Of a stretch of 62,304 bases of DNA, positions 51,701 through 59,975 are shown in pieces (the first letter of the stretch is position 1; each line of letters opens with the position of its first letter). Below the pieces are notes generated by a model. That model was given only the letters and a program-made list of their open reading frames with translations. It ran no database searches and had not been told where the DNA came from. The position numbers were made by a program, and so were the translations under genes. The stretch covers positions 1 to 62,304 of the forward strand of contig JAAYDY010000114.1 in assembly GCA_012729015.1 (NCBI GenBank), in the 5' to 3' direction. This stretch comes from Phycisphaerae bacterium. Its GTDB lineage: Bacteria; Planctomycetota; Phycisphaerae; FEN-1346; JAACEH01.

Positions 51701-52407
51701 TTGTGGTACTCGTTCAGGGCGTGGGTGATGCGCAGCTCCTTGAGCCGCTGCGAATAGGCCTGCCAGTTGCGGGCCTTGCCGGCCTGGAACTTCACGCTGC
51801 GCAGGCGCCGCTCGACCTCGTCGATAATGTCGTTCAGACGCAGCAGGTTCTGCTCGGTGCGTTCGAGCTTGCGGATGGCTTCCTTCTTCTTGGCCTTGTA
51901 CTTGGAGATGCCGGCGGCTTCTTCGAAGACCGCCCGCCGCTGCTGCGGATTGCTCTGAAGGAGGATGTCCACCTTGCCCTGCTCGATGAGGCTGTAGGCA
52001 TTGAGGCCGACGCCGGTGTCCATGAAGACGTCGCGGATGTCCTTGAGGCGGCAGAGCTTGCGGTTGATCATGTACTCGCTCTCGCCGCTGCGGTAGAGCC
52101 GCCGCGTGACCGAGACCTCGGCGGCGTCGATCGGGAGGCGTCGCGACTCGTTGTTGAACGTGAGCGTGGCTTCGGCGAAACCGAGGCTGTGGCGGTTGGC
52201 GGAGCCGTTGAAGATCACGTCGGACATCTCGTGTCCGCGCAGGCTCCGGGCCGACTGTTCGCCGAGGATCCACTTGACGGCATCGACGACGTTGCTCTTG
52301 CCGCACCCGTTGGGGCCGATGATGCACGTGATGCCCTCGTCGAAGAGGAACTCGGTCTTGTCGGCGAAGGACTTGAACCCGTGGACTTCGAGTTTCTTGA
52401 TCTGCAT
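48796..52407 (-). CDS. smc: Chromosome segregation protein SMC
   Basis: 1203 residues; start 52407 (MQIKKLEVHGFKSF) with GGAG upstream. Walker A GPNGCGKSN (31-39), long coiled coils (about 170-500 and 680-1000), hinge near 510-660 (AGVRGIVAQIMRVDHRYATIIEAALGD). The C-terminal ATPase half has the ABC signature LLSGGEKALTAV and Walker B FCILDEVDAPLD. Forms the ring-shaped condensin that compacts and segregates the chromosome. The usual partners ScpA and ScpB are not in the window. Between the FlgI-like gene and lon. Confidence 0.96.
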   Translation of the reverse strand: MQIKKLEVHGFKSFADKTEFLFDEGITCIIGPNGCGKSNVVDAVKWILGEQSARSLRGHEMSDVIFNGSANRHSLGFAEATLTFNNESRRLPIDAAEVSVTRRLYRSGESEYMINRKLCRLKDIRDVFMDTGVGLNAYSLIEQGKVDILLQSNPQQRRAVFEEAAGISKYKAKKKEAIRKLERTEQNLLRLNDIIDEVERRLRSVKFQAGKARNWQAYSQRLKELRITHALNEYHKLSVEGKDLRGRLDTERDSQVQRQGRLSGLDAERSRLETALIELDDALRAVDNELMDVRNRISAADDQITFNRTRIDEWQRTQERDRKRIADLHGRIVEAEAKIAAESGSAGQVQEQLGALRGQLAEADRALEAGRQQARQAAADLDGEKARVMDLVKETSQVRNEMSSLDLRQENLAASRDRLTRRLDEITEQLQRLAEQLTAVDAELTDLDFAIERDRQRLQVKKETATELNTQAEATAAELAAAKETRSGLLSRRELLEDLERRGEGVEKGVQRILELGRQGQLAGVRGIVAQIMRVDHRYATIIEAALGDAEQYIVIDRRQTVVESLESFEDALESRAGFLPLDTLRRPAQGPGAASFPGVVARAVDLVEAADDVRPAVEALLGNTIVVENLAAALELSGTSLAGMRFVTLAGETLETDGSLRLGRLTAKAGLISRKSELRALQTQVEEVQQRIAMLDDRNRDIVRRIHELDDEQQELRSVIYDASTKRVDLLAQKRRLSETTEGLRGEQPVVRSETEQLGRQLAELAERRTQAAGRLEALEHEAATRRQRVETLTQSVSLAENERTQLQERQTQRRIEVAKVEEQYRALADRLGHLKASLNDATRQRDEAQQEMALCARRTREAERTILGQESQIARLFVAKEDAARRSRDLDTRRQDGRRQAAALQDETRKLQDELHDIEQRLHEIDVQARECQLKMQTLCDRIRDDFGLDLQQHYDSYAPEAVDWNAIEDEIQQLRGKIERLGAVNLEAIQEQDDLEKRATFLQTQRADLEEARRKLDGLIERINTESITRFNATFAQVRENFQTLFRKLFGGGKADIVLLTPEDVLESGIEIVARPPGKEPCSISLLSGGEKALTAVSLLMAVFRSKPSPFCILDEVDAPLDEANTERFNSVIQEFVKESQFIVITHSKRTMAVGDVLYGVTMQEPGVSKKISVRFADLHKMNLDEVPAAAEQPQTAAGA

Positions 52408-52498
52408 GAAGCTCTCCAGAGCGGCGGCGACCCCGCGGGGCGCCGGAAAACCGAGTGGCGTCATGGCGGGCGTCGCTCCGTGGACGGCCCGCGACGGA

Positions 52499-54250
52499 CT
52501 ACCTGTCGGGAATCGGGATGATCTCCGGTTCGCCGAGTTCGGGTAACGGCTGGTCGCCGGCCGGGCCGATGAAGCGGATCGGTTCCAGGCGAAGCGGCGC
52601 CGTGACGGCCCCTTCCTGAATCGCGCTGTCGATGAACATCACGACGTCGCTGTAGGACAGTTCCAGGCCGTTGGGCTTTCGGTTGCGATCGGTCACGTCG
52701 GTCGGCCGCGCCATCGCCGAGACGACGTCGGCCAGCAACAGGCTCGTGCGCACCGTGGCCGCACTGCCGTATCTCTTGTTGATGAGGGACATCTGGGTCT
52801 CGTCGCGGCCGACGCTGGCGAGGAATCGCGGCGTATTGACCAGCAGGGGCGGCTCGATGAAGACGTCACCGAAGATGACGACGCGGGCGCGGTCCTGGCG
52901 CGAGATGAAGACGAACGGCTTGGCTCGGCTCGGGACGACGGCCAGCGTGAAGCGGTCGGGAATCTGGACCGACGGCACCAGGTGCGGCGCGACGCGCTCG
53001 AGCATGAGGTAGGCGGCGATGCGCGTCGTGGGGTTCTCGGCGTGGAGGGCCTTGAGGATGACGGCGGCGCCCGAGCCGCGAGGCAACTCGGCCAGGGCCC
53101 GCACGGCCGCTTCCTGGAACGGCGACCGGTCGTCGGCGACGAACTTCTCCAGCGCAGCCAGGCAATCGGTCCGCTTGAGCACGGCCATGGTGCGCGCGGC
53201 GTAGAATCGCATGTGCGGCTGCTCGTCCTCGAGCAGCGGCGCCAGCAGCGGCACCACCGACGTGCCGAAGGCCTCCAGGGCCGCCGTCACGGCCGTGGGG
53301 TCCTCGCCCTGCCGCAGACGCTCCACCAGCTCGCGCATGCGCAGGTCGCGCTGGGCCGGATCCTCGATCAGGTACAGCGACGACACGATGTTCAGGAACC
53401 GGGCCTTGTCGTTGCCGTAGGCCGCCGGCACGAGCAGGTCCACGGTGTCGGGTTCGACGTTGCCCTTGGCGATGTTCTTGCCTTCGGGCGGGAAGCGGGC
53501 GTTGACGTGCCGCACGATCATCTCGGCCGTCCGCTCGCTGGGGTTGATGAGCTGGAGGAAGAAGTTGCGGGCGTGCAGCGTCCGTCCGCCGCCGAGGATG
53601 ACGCCGAGCAGCCGGTTGGCTTGCGGGGGCTCGGGGGCGGGGCTTGCGGTCTCGCGAGTGTCTCGGACCACGGGTCGCGGCCCGGAGGGCGCCGCGGCGG
53701 CCGCGGTGTCGCCGGGGGTGAACGGCGAAACGAAGATCGGCCCGGCCGCCATGGCCAGCGTCTGGCCCTGGCCGGCGCCGGCCCGGCCGAGCTCGACACG
53801 GACCAGCTCTGTCTCCATCAGCATGCCGCCCTCGAGGCTCGACGCGTCGGTGCCCGGCATCGGCTGCACCGACAGATCGAACCGCTCGCCGGCCTGGCAC
53901 CCTGCGGGGATGAAACCGGTCAGCGAGACCACGGCCGTGGTGCGGCTGGCGAGCAGGCGCTCGGGGTCGGGCACGCGACGGCGATTCATCTCTTTCAGGA
54001 TGCGGTCGCGGATGCCCGGCGGATGGATCGTCGAGCCGGTGCCGTCGAGGCCGGTGACCAGCCCGATGCCCTGGACCATGACGGGCTCCAGGCCCGCCAC
54101 ACGGGCATGCTGGCTGATCGTGTCATTCAGGTACGACGGCACCTCGAGCTTCGTCGGCCGCTCGGGGGCCAGCAGCGGCTTGCCGCATCCCGCCGCCAGG
54201 CCGACCAGCACGACGGCCACGGACACAAAGACACAGAGAATCGTTCTCAT
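52499..54250 (-). CDS. FlgI-like lipoprotein with an internal HEAT-repeat region
   Basis: 583 residues; start 54250 with GGAG upstream. Lipobox LVGLAAGC (Cys 22). The segment about 45-260 follows the flagellar P-ring protein FlgI: EPVMVQGIGLVTGLDGTGST, LTGFIPAGCQAGERFDLSVQPMPGTDASSLEGGML (FlgI: ...GDRIDVTVSSIGDAKSLQGG-type). Between about 300 and 400 lies a HEAT-like helical repeat (AALEAFGTSVVPLLAPLLEDEQPHMRFYAARTMAVL). No flagellar gene is near, and true FlgI is not a HEAT-containing lipoprotein. Probably a planctomycete envelope ring or scaffold protein derived from FlgI (inference). It sits 91 bases before smc. Confidence 0.8.
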   Translation of the reverse strand: MRTILCVFVSVAVVLVGLAAGCGKPLLAPERPTKLEVPSYLNDTISQHARVAGLEPVMVQGIGLVTGLDGTGSTIHPPGIRDRILKEMNRRRVPDPERLLASRTTAVVSLTGFIPAGCQAGERFDLSVQPMPGTDASSLEGGMLMETELVRVELGRAGAGQGQTLAMAAGPIFVSPFTPGDTAAAAAPSGPRPVVRDTRETASPAPEPPQANRLLGVILGGGRTLHARNFFLQLINPSERTAEMIVRHVNARFPPEGKNIAKGNVEPDTVDLLVPAAYGNDKARFLNIVSSLYLIEDPAQRDLRMRELVERLRQGEDPTAVTAALEAFGTSVVPLLAPLLEDEQPHMRFYAARTMAVLKRTDCLAALEKFVADDRSPFQEAAVRALAELPRGSGAAVILKALHAENPTTRIAAYLMLERVAPHLVPSVQIPDRFTLAVVPSRAKPFVFISRQDRARVVIFGDVFIEPPLLVNTPRFLASVGRDETQMSLINKRYGSAATVRTSLLLADVVSAMARPTDVTDRNRKPNGLELSYSDVVMFIDSAIQEGAVTAPLRLEPIRFIGPAGDQPLPELGEPEIIPIPDR

Positions 54251-54443
54251 GAAACGCTCCAGACGAGCGGAAGACCTTCGAGCCCGGGCCACGTGCTGCA
54301 TGCGGACCAGGCGCGGCATCCCCCTGCTCAGTGTGACCAGAACCGGGTATCGGGCAACAGGTTATCGGACTTTAGGAAAACTTATAGATTGATGATTCCT
54401 GTCCGGATGACTCCTGCCCGTTGTCGCCGGGGCCACGGGGCGC

Positions 54444-54480
54444 TGCGTTCCGCGGCCGCACGCCGGCCGAGCGGAACGCA
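54444..54480 (-). terminator. 10-bp hairpin just past the radical SAM gene
   Basis: TGCGTTCCGC (54444-54453) and GCGGAACGCA (54471-54480) pair perfectly and begin 7 bases after the stop codon of the gene ending at 54487. No T tract follows on the minus strand. Confidence 0.5.
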
Positions 54481-54486
54481 AGTGCC

Positions 54487-55518
54487 CTAGCACACCATGT
54501 TTAGCTTCCTTCCACACCGGCCGCAGGCCCCCTCGTGAAGGCCCGAGGCGTCGATACGATAGCCCGACCGTCGCACAGCGACCGCCCCGCAGCCGGGGCA
54601 TACGGTATGGCTGCCGGCGTCGGTTACGACATTGCCCATGTACACGAACGACAACCGCGTTTTCAGTATCGTCCAGGCCCTTTCCAGGGTTGCCGGCGGC
54701 GTGGGCGGCGCGTCCAGCCGGTACCGCGGGAAGTACGCCGACACATGCGTCGGACTGTCCGGGCCCAGATTCTCGGCGATCCAGTCGCCGAGTTGCTCGA
54801 TTTCGTCCGGCGAATCGTTCTCGCCGGGGATCAGCAGCGTCGTGGTTTCCACGTGGCACCGCCGGGCGGCACGACAAGCCGTTTCCAGTACCGGCGCGAG
54901 CCTGGCGCGGCAATGGCGGCGATAGAACGCCTCCGTGACACTTTTCACGTCGATGTTCATCGCATCGACGACGTCCAGCAACGCCTCCAGCGGCTCCGGG
55001 TCGATGTAGCCGTTGGTCACCAGCACGTTGATCAGTCCGGCCTCGCGGGCCAGCCGGGCGGTGTCCAGGACATACTCGAACCAGACGGTCGGCTCATTAT
55101 ACGTATAGGCGATGCCGACACTGTGCTGCCGCCGGGCCAGGGCCACCGCTTCGTGCGGCGGCAGGAACTGCGTTTCGGCCCGTTGCTGGCTGATCTGCCA
55201 ATTCTGGCAGAAGTCGCACTTGAAATTGCATCCCCACGTGCCCAGCGACAGGATGCTGCGGCCCGGGTGGACGTGATACAACGGCTTCTTCTCGATCGGG
55301 TCCATGGCCGCCGACGTGACGTGCGCGTAGTTCAGCGGCCGCAGCGTGCCGCCGATATTCTTGCGGCACAGACAGATGCCGGCGGCGCCGTCGGCAATGC
55401 GGCAGTGGTGCGGGCAGATCATGCACTGCACGCGACCGCCGACCGACGGTTGCTGGAAATCGCACCGACGCTCGGGCCACGGGCCGGACACTCTCGGCGA
55501 ATCCTCTCCCCCTTCCAT
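54487..55518 (-). CDS. Radical SAM enzyme of the AmmeMemoRadiSam type (PflA-like)
   Basis: 343 residues from ATG 55518; an in-frame TTG at 55560 is possible and no clear ribosome binding site decides between them. N-terminal cysteine cluster CMICPHHC (32-39) precedes the radical SAM motif CNFKCDFC (97-104), which binds the [4Fe-4S] that cleaves S-adenosylmethionine. AYTYNEPTVWFEY and DAMNIDVKSVTEAFYRRHC match the AmmeMemoRadiSam/pyruvate-formate-lyase-activase-like group. A C-terminal zinc-type ribbon (CPGC...CGRC) follows. In other genomes it neighbours AMMECR1 and Memo genes; neither is here. Physiological target unknown. Confidence 0.9.
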   Translation of the reverse strand: MEGGEDSPRVSGPWPERRCDFQQPSVGGRVQCMICPHHCRIADGAAGICLCRKNIGGTLRPLNYAHVTSAAMDPIEKKPLYHVHPGRSILSLGTWGCNFKCDFCQNWQISQQRAETQFLPPHEAVALARRQHSVGIAYTYNEPTVWFEYVLDTARLAREAGLINVLVTNGYIDPEPLEALLDVVDAMNIDVKSVTEAFYRRHCRARLAPVLETACRAARRCHVETTTLLIPGENDSPDEIEQLGDWIAENLGPDSPTHVSAYFPRYRLDAPPTPPATLERAWTILKTRLSFVYMGNVVTDAGSHTVCPGCGAVAVRRSGYRIDASGLHEGACGRCGRKLNMVC

Positions 55519-55675
55519 GGGACCATCGCGTTCGTGAAGCCGTTGGGTCACAGACGGCAAGTGTACCGGCGGCCCGCCGACGTGTCAACGAACCAGCGGC
55601 GTCGCGGCCACATATTGTGCCTGCCGGGCGGGCGGGGCTCAACATCGTGGCCGCGTGTGGCTCGGCGGGCGGGGG

Positions 55676-55773
55676 GGCGCAGGGCGAGGGGTTCAGGGAG
55701 CGTGCTTCGCACGCGGCGATTGACGGGAACGCGTGGGTCCGGGGGACCCACCCTACGGCTGCAAGCAAGCACC
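55676..55773. repeat. Family D remnant and family A hairpin
   Basis: GCGAGGGGTTCAGGGAGCG and TGCTTCGCACGC (family D), then a family A hairpin near 55735-55753 with CCTACGGCTGC, then a shortened family H tail (GCAAGCACCCTACGGC). Confidence 0.7.
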
Positions 55774-56946
55774 CTACGGCTGCGCGGCGGGGTCGGAGAG
55801 CAGTTGGATGGAGTAGAGCAGGGCGCGGGGCAGGTGGAAGAAGCCTTTGTAGGGGCCGCCCTTGAGTTCGTGGGTGGGTCGTCCCTGGCGGTCGAGGTAC
55901 CCGAACCATTCGCCGCACTCGTCGTCGCGCAGGTGGCGCCAGGCCCAGTCGTGGACCTGTCGGTGGAGGGCGAGGTACCGCGCGTCGCCGCTGGTTCGCC
56001 ACGCCAGGAGCAGGGCATAGAGGGCCTCGGTCATGGGCCACCAGAGTTTCATGGACCATTCCAGGGGCAGCGGCGGGCGTCCGTCGGCGTCGAGGAAGTA
56101 GTAGAGGCCGCCGTACTCGGCGTCCCATCCGGCCTCCATGGACCAGTCGATGATGTCCAGGGCGGTGGCCGCGAGGCGTTGGTCGCCGGTGCGGCGGGCC
56201 TGGTGGATGAGGAACCATCCCATCTCGATGGCGTGTCCGGGGTTGAGGAGTCGTCCCCAGGGGGAATCGACGGCCTGGCCGTCGGGTCCGACGTTTTCGA
56301 GGACGACGCGGCGGTCGGCCTTGACGTGGCGCAGGGCCAGGTGGGTCATCTCTTCGGCCAGGGCGGCATAGCGCGGATCGTCGTCCAGGGACGACAGTTC
56401 CTCGATCATGGAGAGGAAGACCATGGGGTCGGCGAGCGTGGAGCCGCGCGGCGTTCCCGACAGCAGGGGCCGTCCAAGCTTCTCGGGCCGGCGCCAGAGG
56501 TCGTGGATGGTCCAGAAGAGGTCTCGGGCCTCGTCGAGGTAATCGGCCTGTCCGGTGGCGCGGGCCATCTCGGTCATGGCCAGGAGGTAGAAGACCTCGG
56601 CGTAGATTTTGCGTTGGATGTGGATGGGTCGTCCGTCGCGCGTGAGGGCGAAGTAGACGCGGCCGGAGTCCTTGTCGCGGCCCCAGCGGCGGAGGAACGC
56701 CGCGCCCTGGGCGGCCAGGTCGAGCCACCCGCGCGAGCAGTCCACCTGTCCGTGCAGGCGGGCGAACATCCAGACGGCGCGGCCCTGGAGCCAGAGGTAC
56801 TTGTCGGTGCTGTAGAGGTTGCCGCGGCGGTCGAGGCACGTGAAGTACCCGCCGCACTGGCGGTCGATGCCGTGCCGCTCCCAGAAGGGCACGACGTGCT
56901 CGAGCAGTTCGCGGCGATACAGGGCGGCCAGTTCAGTGGGCGTCAC
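55774..56946 (-). CDS. AGE-family sugar 2-epimerase
   Basis: 390 residues starting at GTG 56946, which overlaps the upstream stop as GTGA. An (alpha/alpha)6 barrel of the N-acylglucosamine/cellobiose 2-epimerase family. Motifs are ERHGIDRQCGGYFTCLDRRG, YLWLQGRAVWMFARL, LLNPGHAIEMGWFL (catalytic His) and a second conserved HPLPLEWSMKLWWPMTEALYA-like segment. Length is typical for AGE/CE. Interconverts epimers at C2 of a sugar or disaccharide. The coupled DUF4434 gene suggests a small glycan-processing operon. Confidence 0.9.
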   Translation of the reverse strand: MTPTELAALYRRELLEHVVPFWERHGIDRQCGGYFTCLDRRGNLYSTDKYLWLQGRAVWMFARLHGQVDCSRGWLDLAAQGAAFLRRWGRDKDSGRVYFALTRDGRPIHIQRKIYAEVFYLLAMTEMARATGQADYLDEARDLFWTIHDLWRRPEKLGRPLLSGTPRGSTLADPMVFLSMIEELSSLDDDPRYAALAEEMTHLALRHVKADRRVVLENVGPDGQAVDSPWGRLLNPGHAIEMGWFLIHQARRTGDQRLAATALDIIDWSMEAGWDAEYGGLYYFLDADGRPPLPLEWSMKLWWPMTEALYALLLAWRTSGDARYLALHRQVHDWAWRHLRDDECGEWFGYLDRQGRPTHELKGGPYKGFFHLPRALLYSIQLLSDPAAQP

Positions 56947-57857
56947 AGGTCGATCCCCAGCCATTCGGCGTAGCGGCGATACAGGTGACGGGCCGACGGG
57001 TACATGCTCTGGGGGCTCATGAAGTGGGAGAACTCGAAGGTGATGAGCTTGCTGCATCCGGCGGCCTCGGCGGCTTCCATTTTGTAGCGCAGGTGCCGCC
57101 AATCGATCGGGAGAAACTTCATAGGGACGCCGCCGCGCTCGAAGTTCTCGACGTTGGACCAGCAGGCGATGCCGTGGTTGCGGCAGAGCCGCGCGTTGAC
57201 GTCGAGGTAGGCCGGCAGGTCCGTGAAGGCGCACAGGCCGTCCTGGAAGGCGACGATATCGACGAGGCCCTGGATGCGTTCGAAGACGCGCTGCCAATTC
57301 TTCTCGTGGTCTTCGGGGGAGAGGTAGTCCTGGGGGAACTCCTTGCGGCCGAGGAGCCAGGGGGAGATCAGGATGGGCAGATCGCGAAGGCCGCGCAGGT
57401 GGCGTGCGAGTCGTTCGTAGACGACCATGGCGCCTTCGTGGTAGCGGGGAATCTCGTGGCAGATGTACCAGCCGCGGAACGCCCGCCGCGAGCCGTAGCG
57501 CTCCATGACCTCGTCGGCCAGGGCCATGTTGAGGTCGGCTTCGCGCTGGTGAGCGCCGCCGCGCCACGCGCCGCTGTCGTAGGTGCCGTAGTAGAAGTCC
57601 ATGCCGCAACGTTCGGCCTCGTCGAGGAAGAGCGTCATGAGGTCGCCGTAGGCGGGCATGACGTCGCAGGCGTCGCGGAGGACGCGGCTGTCGAAGACGG
57701 CGCGATCGCGGGCTCCGGCGCGGATGAGGATCACGGTGTCGATGCCGACGGCGCGCATCGCGTCGAAGTCGGCGGCCCACTCGGCGCGGCCCCAGTTGTT
57801 CGACGGGATGTCGGCCACCACCGCGTCCAGGAAGGTGCCGGTCAGTCTCATCGCCAT
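56943..57857 (-). CDS. DUF4434 protein (TIM-barrel, glycosidase-like)
   Basis: 304 residues; AAGGAG upstream of ATG 57857. LTGTFLDAVVADIPSNNWGRAEWAADFDAMRAVGIDTVILIRAG is the DUF4434 signature, a predicted (beta/alpha)8 barrel related to glycosyl hydrolases. GWYICHEIPRY and NVENFERGG carry Glu residues that could be catalytic (inference). No signal peptide. Translationally coupled to the epimerase gene, so the pair probably handles one sugar substrate. Confidence 0.85.
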   Translation of the reverse strand: MAMRLTGTFLDAVVADIPSNNWGRAEWAADFDAMRAVGIDTVILIRAGARDRAVFDSRVLRDACDVMPAYGDLMTLFLDEAERCGMDFYYGTYDSGAWRGGAHQREADLNMALADEVMERYGSRRAFRGWYICHEIPRYHEGAMVVYERLARHLRGLRDLPILISPWLLGRKEFPQDYLSPEDHEKNWQRVFERIQGLVDIVAFQDGLCAFTDLPAYLDVNARLCRNHGIACWSNVENFERGGVPMKFLPIDWRHLRYKMEAAEAAGCSKLITFEFSHFMSPQSMYPSARHLYRRYAEWLGIDL

Positions 57858-57949
57858 GGTCGCAGCTCCTTGACAACGGAACACACTGGCGGTCAACGCG
57901 TTGCGGAACGCATTATAGCGGTCGGTGGATCGGGGCGTGCCTGATTTTC

Positions 57950-58305
57950 CGGCGGCACGACGAGGCTCGGGATGTGCAGCGAGCCGCCCCCACAGAACCC
58001 GTGTGGGTGCGAGCAGCCACGCTACGGATTGTCGGGTCTGTTGACCCGACCTACGCGCTGCCGTGCGACGGCAACGCCCATGCCTGACGGGGCAGGCTGT
58101 CCGGCAATTCGGTATGCGCAACACGCTGTTAGGAAGGGCATTACGACAGCTCAGGCGTAGGGTGGCTGCTTGCAGCCACGCGGAAGGGCAAGGAAACTCG
58201 CTTATACCTGACGGGCAGGCATGGTATCCAGCAACAACGAACCACACGACGAATTGTCGGACACCCTCGACGGGGCAGGCATGGCACCCAACGGGTCGGG
58301 ACGGG
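57950..58305. repeat. Repeat cluster between divergent genes (E, H, F, B, H, B, B)
   Basis: Family E tail near 57960-57990 and a degenerate family H. A family F hairpin GTCGGGTC-TGTT-GACCCGAC (58031-58050) has tail CTACGCGCTG. Family B copies or halves lie near 58079, 58203 and 58270, with the AACAACGAACCACACG element near 58232. Confidence 0.8.
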
Positions 58306-58327
58306 TGGTGCCGGGGCGGCGCGGGTA

Positions 58328-58336
58328 TGGTATAAT
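58328..58336 (+). promoter_or_regulatory. Extended -10 promoter element
   Basis: TGG followed by a consensus TATAAT (58331-58336), about 160 bases before the STN-domain gene. No good -35 box, as is usual for extended -10 promoters. Confidence 0.5.
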
Positions 58337-58494
58337 GTGTAGATGGTTTGCGTGGGGCGGCCGCCGGGGCGGGCAGGGCGCGGCCGGGGGGGACGAGCGG
58401 AACGGTAAATCTTCCGCGGGGCGGGGGTGTTAGCACGTGTAGGCCGGCAGGATTGCCTGTGGTGCGGCGGCAACGCGGCTCAAGGAGGTGGACC

Positions 58495-59868
58495 ATGACA
58501 CGCATGTTGGCGGCGGGCCTTGCGACGTGGGTTCTGGCGGCCGGGGCGGCACTGGCCCAGACGGACGACGGCCTGACGGCGTTCGAGCGGGCGAACCGGG
58601 AGGCCCAGGTGCTGAAGCAGCAGAGCCTGGCCCAGGTGCGCGGGTTGCTGGGGCAGGTGCCGGAGTTGATCGCGGCCCAGCGTTACGTCGATGCGGACAT
58701 CCAGTTGCGGACGGCCAAGCGGATCGTCACGACCGGGCGTTACCTGTCGGCTGGGGAGCAGACGGCCCTGATGGCCGAGGTGTCGCGGCTGGACGAGCAG
58801 TTGATGGCGGCGCGGACGGCGTACCTGGTGGCCCGCGAGCAGGCCCAGGCGTCGGAGGTGGCGGCGCGCGAGGCCCAGCGGCGCGAGTCGCGCGAGGCGC
58901 TGGACCAGCGACGGCAGGAGGCCCACTGGTCGCGTCTGAAGGAGTACAGGGCCGCGCGGAAATATGATCTGGCGCTGGACGAGGCGCGGGCCCTTCAGCA
59001 GCGCAATGCCAACGACGAGGAGGCCCGCCGCGTGGCCGAAGTGCTGCGGTACCTGGCGAACACGGCTCCGGGCTACGACGTTCGCGTGAGCCGGTTCGAG
59101 CAGGGGCAAGCGACGCTGCGCGACACGGAGGATTCGGCGACGCCGTACTACGACGTGCTGCGGTACAAGGATCCGAAGGCCTGGGAGGAACTGACGCGGC
59201 GGCGCTTCATGGGGCTGCTGCGCGACCAGGGCGTGACGCCGCGCAGCCTGGAGTCGGCCGACGACATTCAGAAGCGCGTGACGCTGGAGATGGACCAGGT
59301 GACGCTGAAGAACGTGCTCTTGTACCTGAGCGAATCGACGGGCGTGCCGATTGTCGTGGACCCGCACCTGGAGGCGGACACGGGCAAGTCGGCCGACGCG
59401 GAGGTGGTGACGATCAACGTGAAGCAGATCACGCTGGAGCAGGCGCTGAACATGGTGCTCCCCGGCGAGATCGGCTGGCGGCAGGAGGGTGGGCAGGTGA
59501 TCGTCAGCAGCCGCGAGAAGGCCAACCCGCTGAAGGTGCGGACGTATCCGATCCGCGACCTGGTGGCGGAGGTGCCGGACTTCGGCAAGACGGTGCCGCA
59601 CATGGACCTGGGTGCTGGGCTTGAACAGGGCGAAGGCGGAGGCGGTGGCCTGTTTCCGAACGACGATGACGACGAAGACGATGGGCCGCCGACACAAGAT
59701 CGCATCATCGACCTGATCAAGCGATTCGTGACGAGCAACGATCCTCGCGTGGCGCCGTGGGAAGACATGGGCGGCACGGCGACGGTGGAGTACTTCAACG
59801 GGATGCTGATCGTGAGCCAGACGGAGGTGGGGCACCAGAAGGTGGTCGCGCTGCTGTCGAAGCTGTGA
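58495..59868 (+). CDS. Exported protein with secretin/TonB N-terminal (STN-like) domain
   Basis: 457 residues; AAGGAGG before the ATG. Signal peptide about 1-22. A long Gln/Arg/Ala-rich helical region (about 27-210) precedes an STN-like domain (about 262-345): VTLEMDQVTLKNVLLYLSESTGVPIVVDPHLEAD, VTINVKQITLEQALNMVLPG, GWRQEGGQVIVSS. This is followed by a predicted strand set and an acidic linker (NDDDDEDDGPP), then a C-terminal domain TVEYFNGMLIVSQTEVGHQKVVALLSKL like secretin N domains. No membrane-pore secretin domain follows, so it is not itself a secretin. Planctomycetes have many such orphan proteins. Confidence 0.75.
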   Translation: MTRMLAAGLATWVLAAGAALAQTDDGLTAFERANREAQVLKQQSLAQVRGLLGQVPELIAAQRYVDADIQLRTAKRIVTTGRYLSAGEQTALMAEVSRLDEQLMAARTAYLVAREQAQASEVAAREAQRRESREALDQRRQEAHWSRLKEYRAARKYDLALDEARALQQRNANDEEARRVAEVLRYLANTAPGYDVRVSRFEQGQATLRDTEDSATPYYDVLRYKDPKAWEELTRRRFMGLLRDQGVTPRSLESADDIQKRVTLEMDQVTLKNVLLYLSESTGVPIVVDPHLEADTGKSADAEVVTINVKQITLEQALNMVLPGEIGWRQEGGQVIVSSREKANPLKVRTYPIRDLVAEVPDFGKTVPHMDLGAGLEQGEGGGGGLFPNDDDDEDDGPPTQDRIIDLIKRFVTSNDPRVAPWEDMGGTATVEYFNGMLIVSQTEVGHQKVVALLSKL

Positions 59869-59917
59869 GCTGTCCGACGGTGGCGGCGCGTGCGCCGCGA
59901 TGGCAGGCAATCGAGAA

Positions 59918-59952
59918 AGAGGCGTCCGGCGCGTGAGCGGCCGGGCGCCTCT
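59918..59952. terminator. Bidirectional terminator-like hairpin
   Basis: AGAGGCG (59918-59924) pairs with CGCCTCT (59946-59952), with CCGG/CCGG extending the stem, between two convergent genes. TGTGTTAT follows on the plus strand, and TTTCTCGATT on the minus strand. Confidence 0.6.
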
Positions 59953-59975
59953 GTGTTATCGCAACCGGCGGGTCC

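Noticed and set aside
46494..52521. Long plus-strand open frames across lon and smc
   Set aside because: Antisense shadows of two unmistakable genes. Composition is low-complexity (Leu/Glu/Ala/Val) and no ribosome binding site supports them.
52499..54250. Flagellar locus
   Set aside because: Only a FlgI-like protein is present, it is a lipoprotein with a HEAT insertion, and neighbours are smc and the radical SAM gene.
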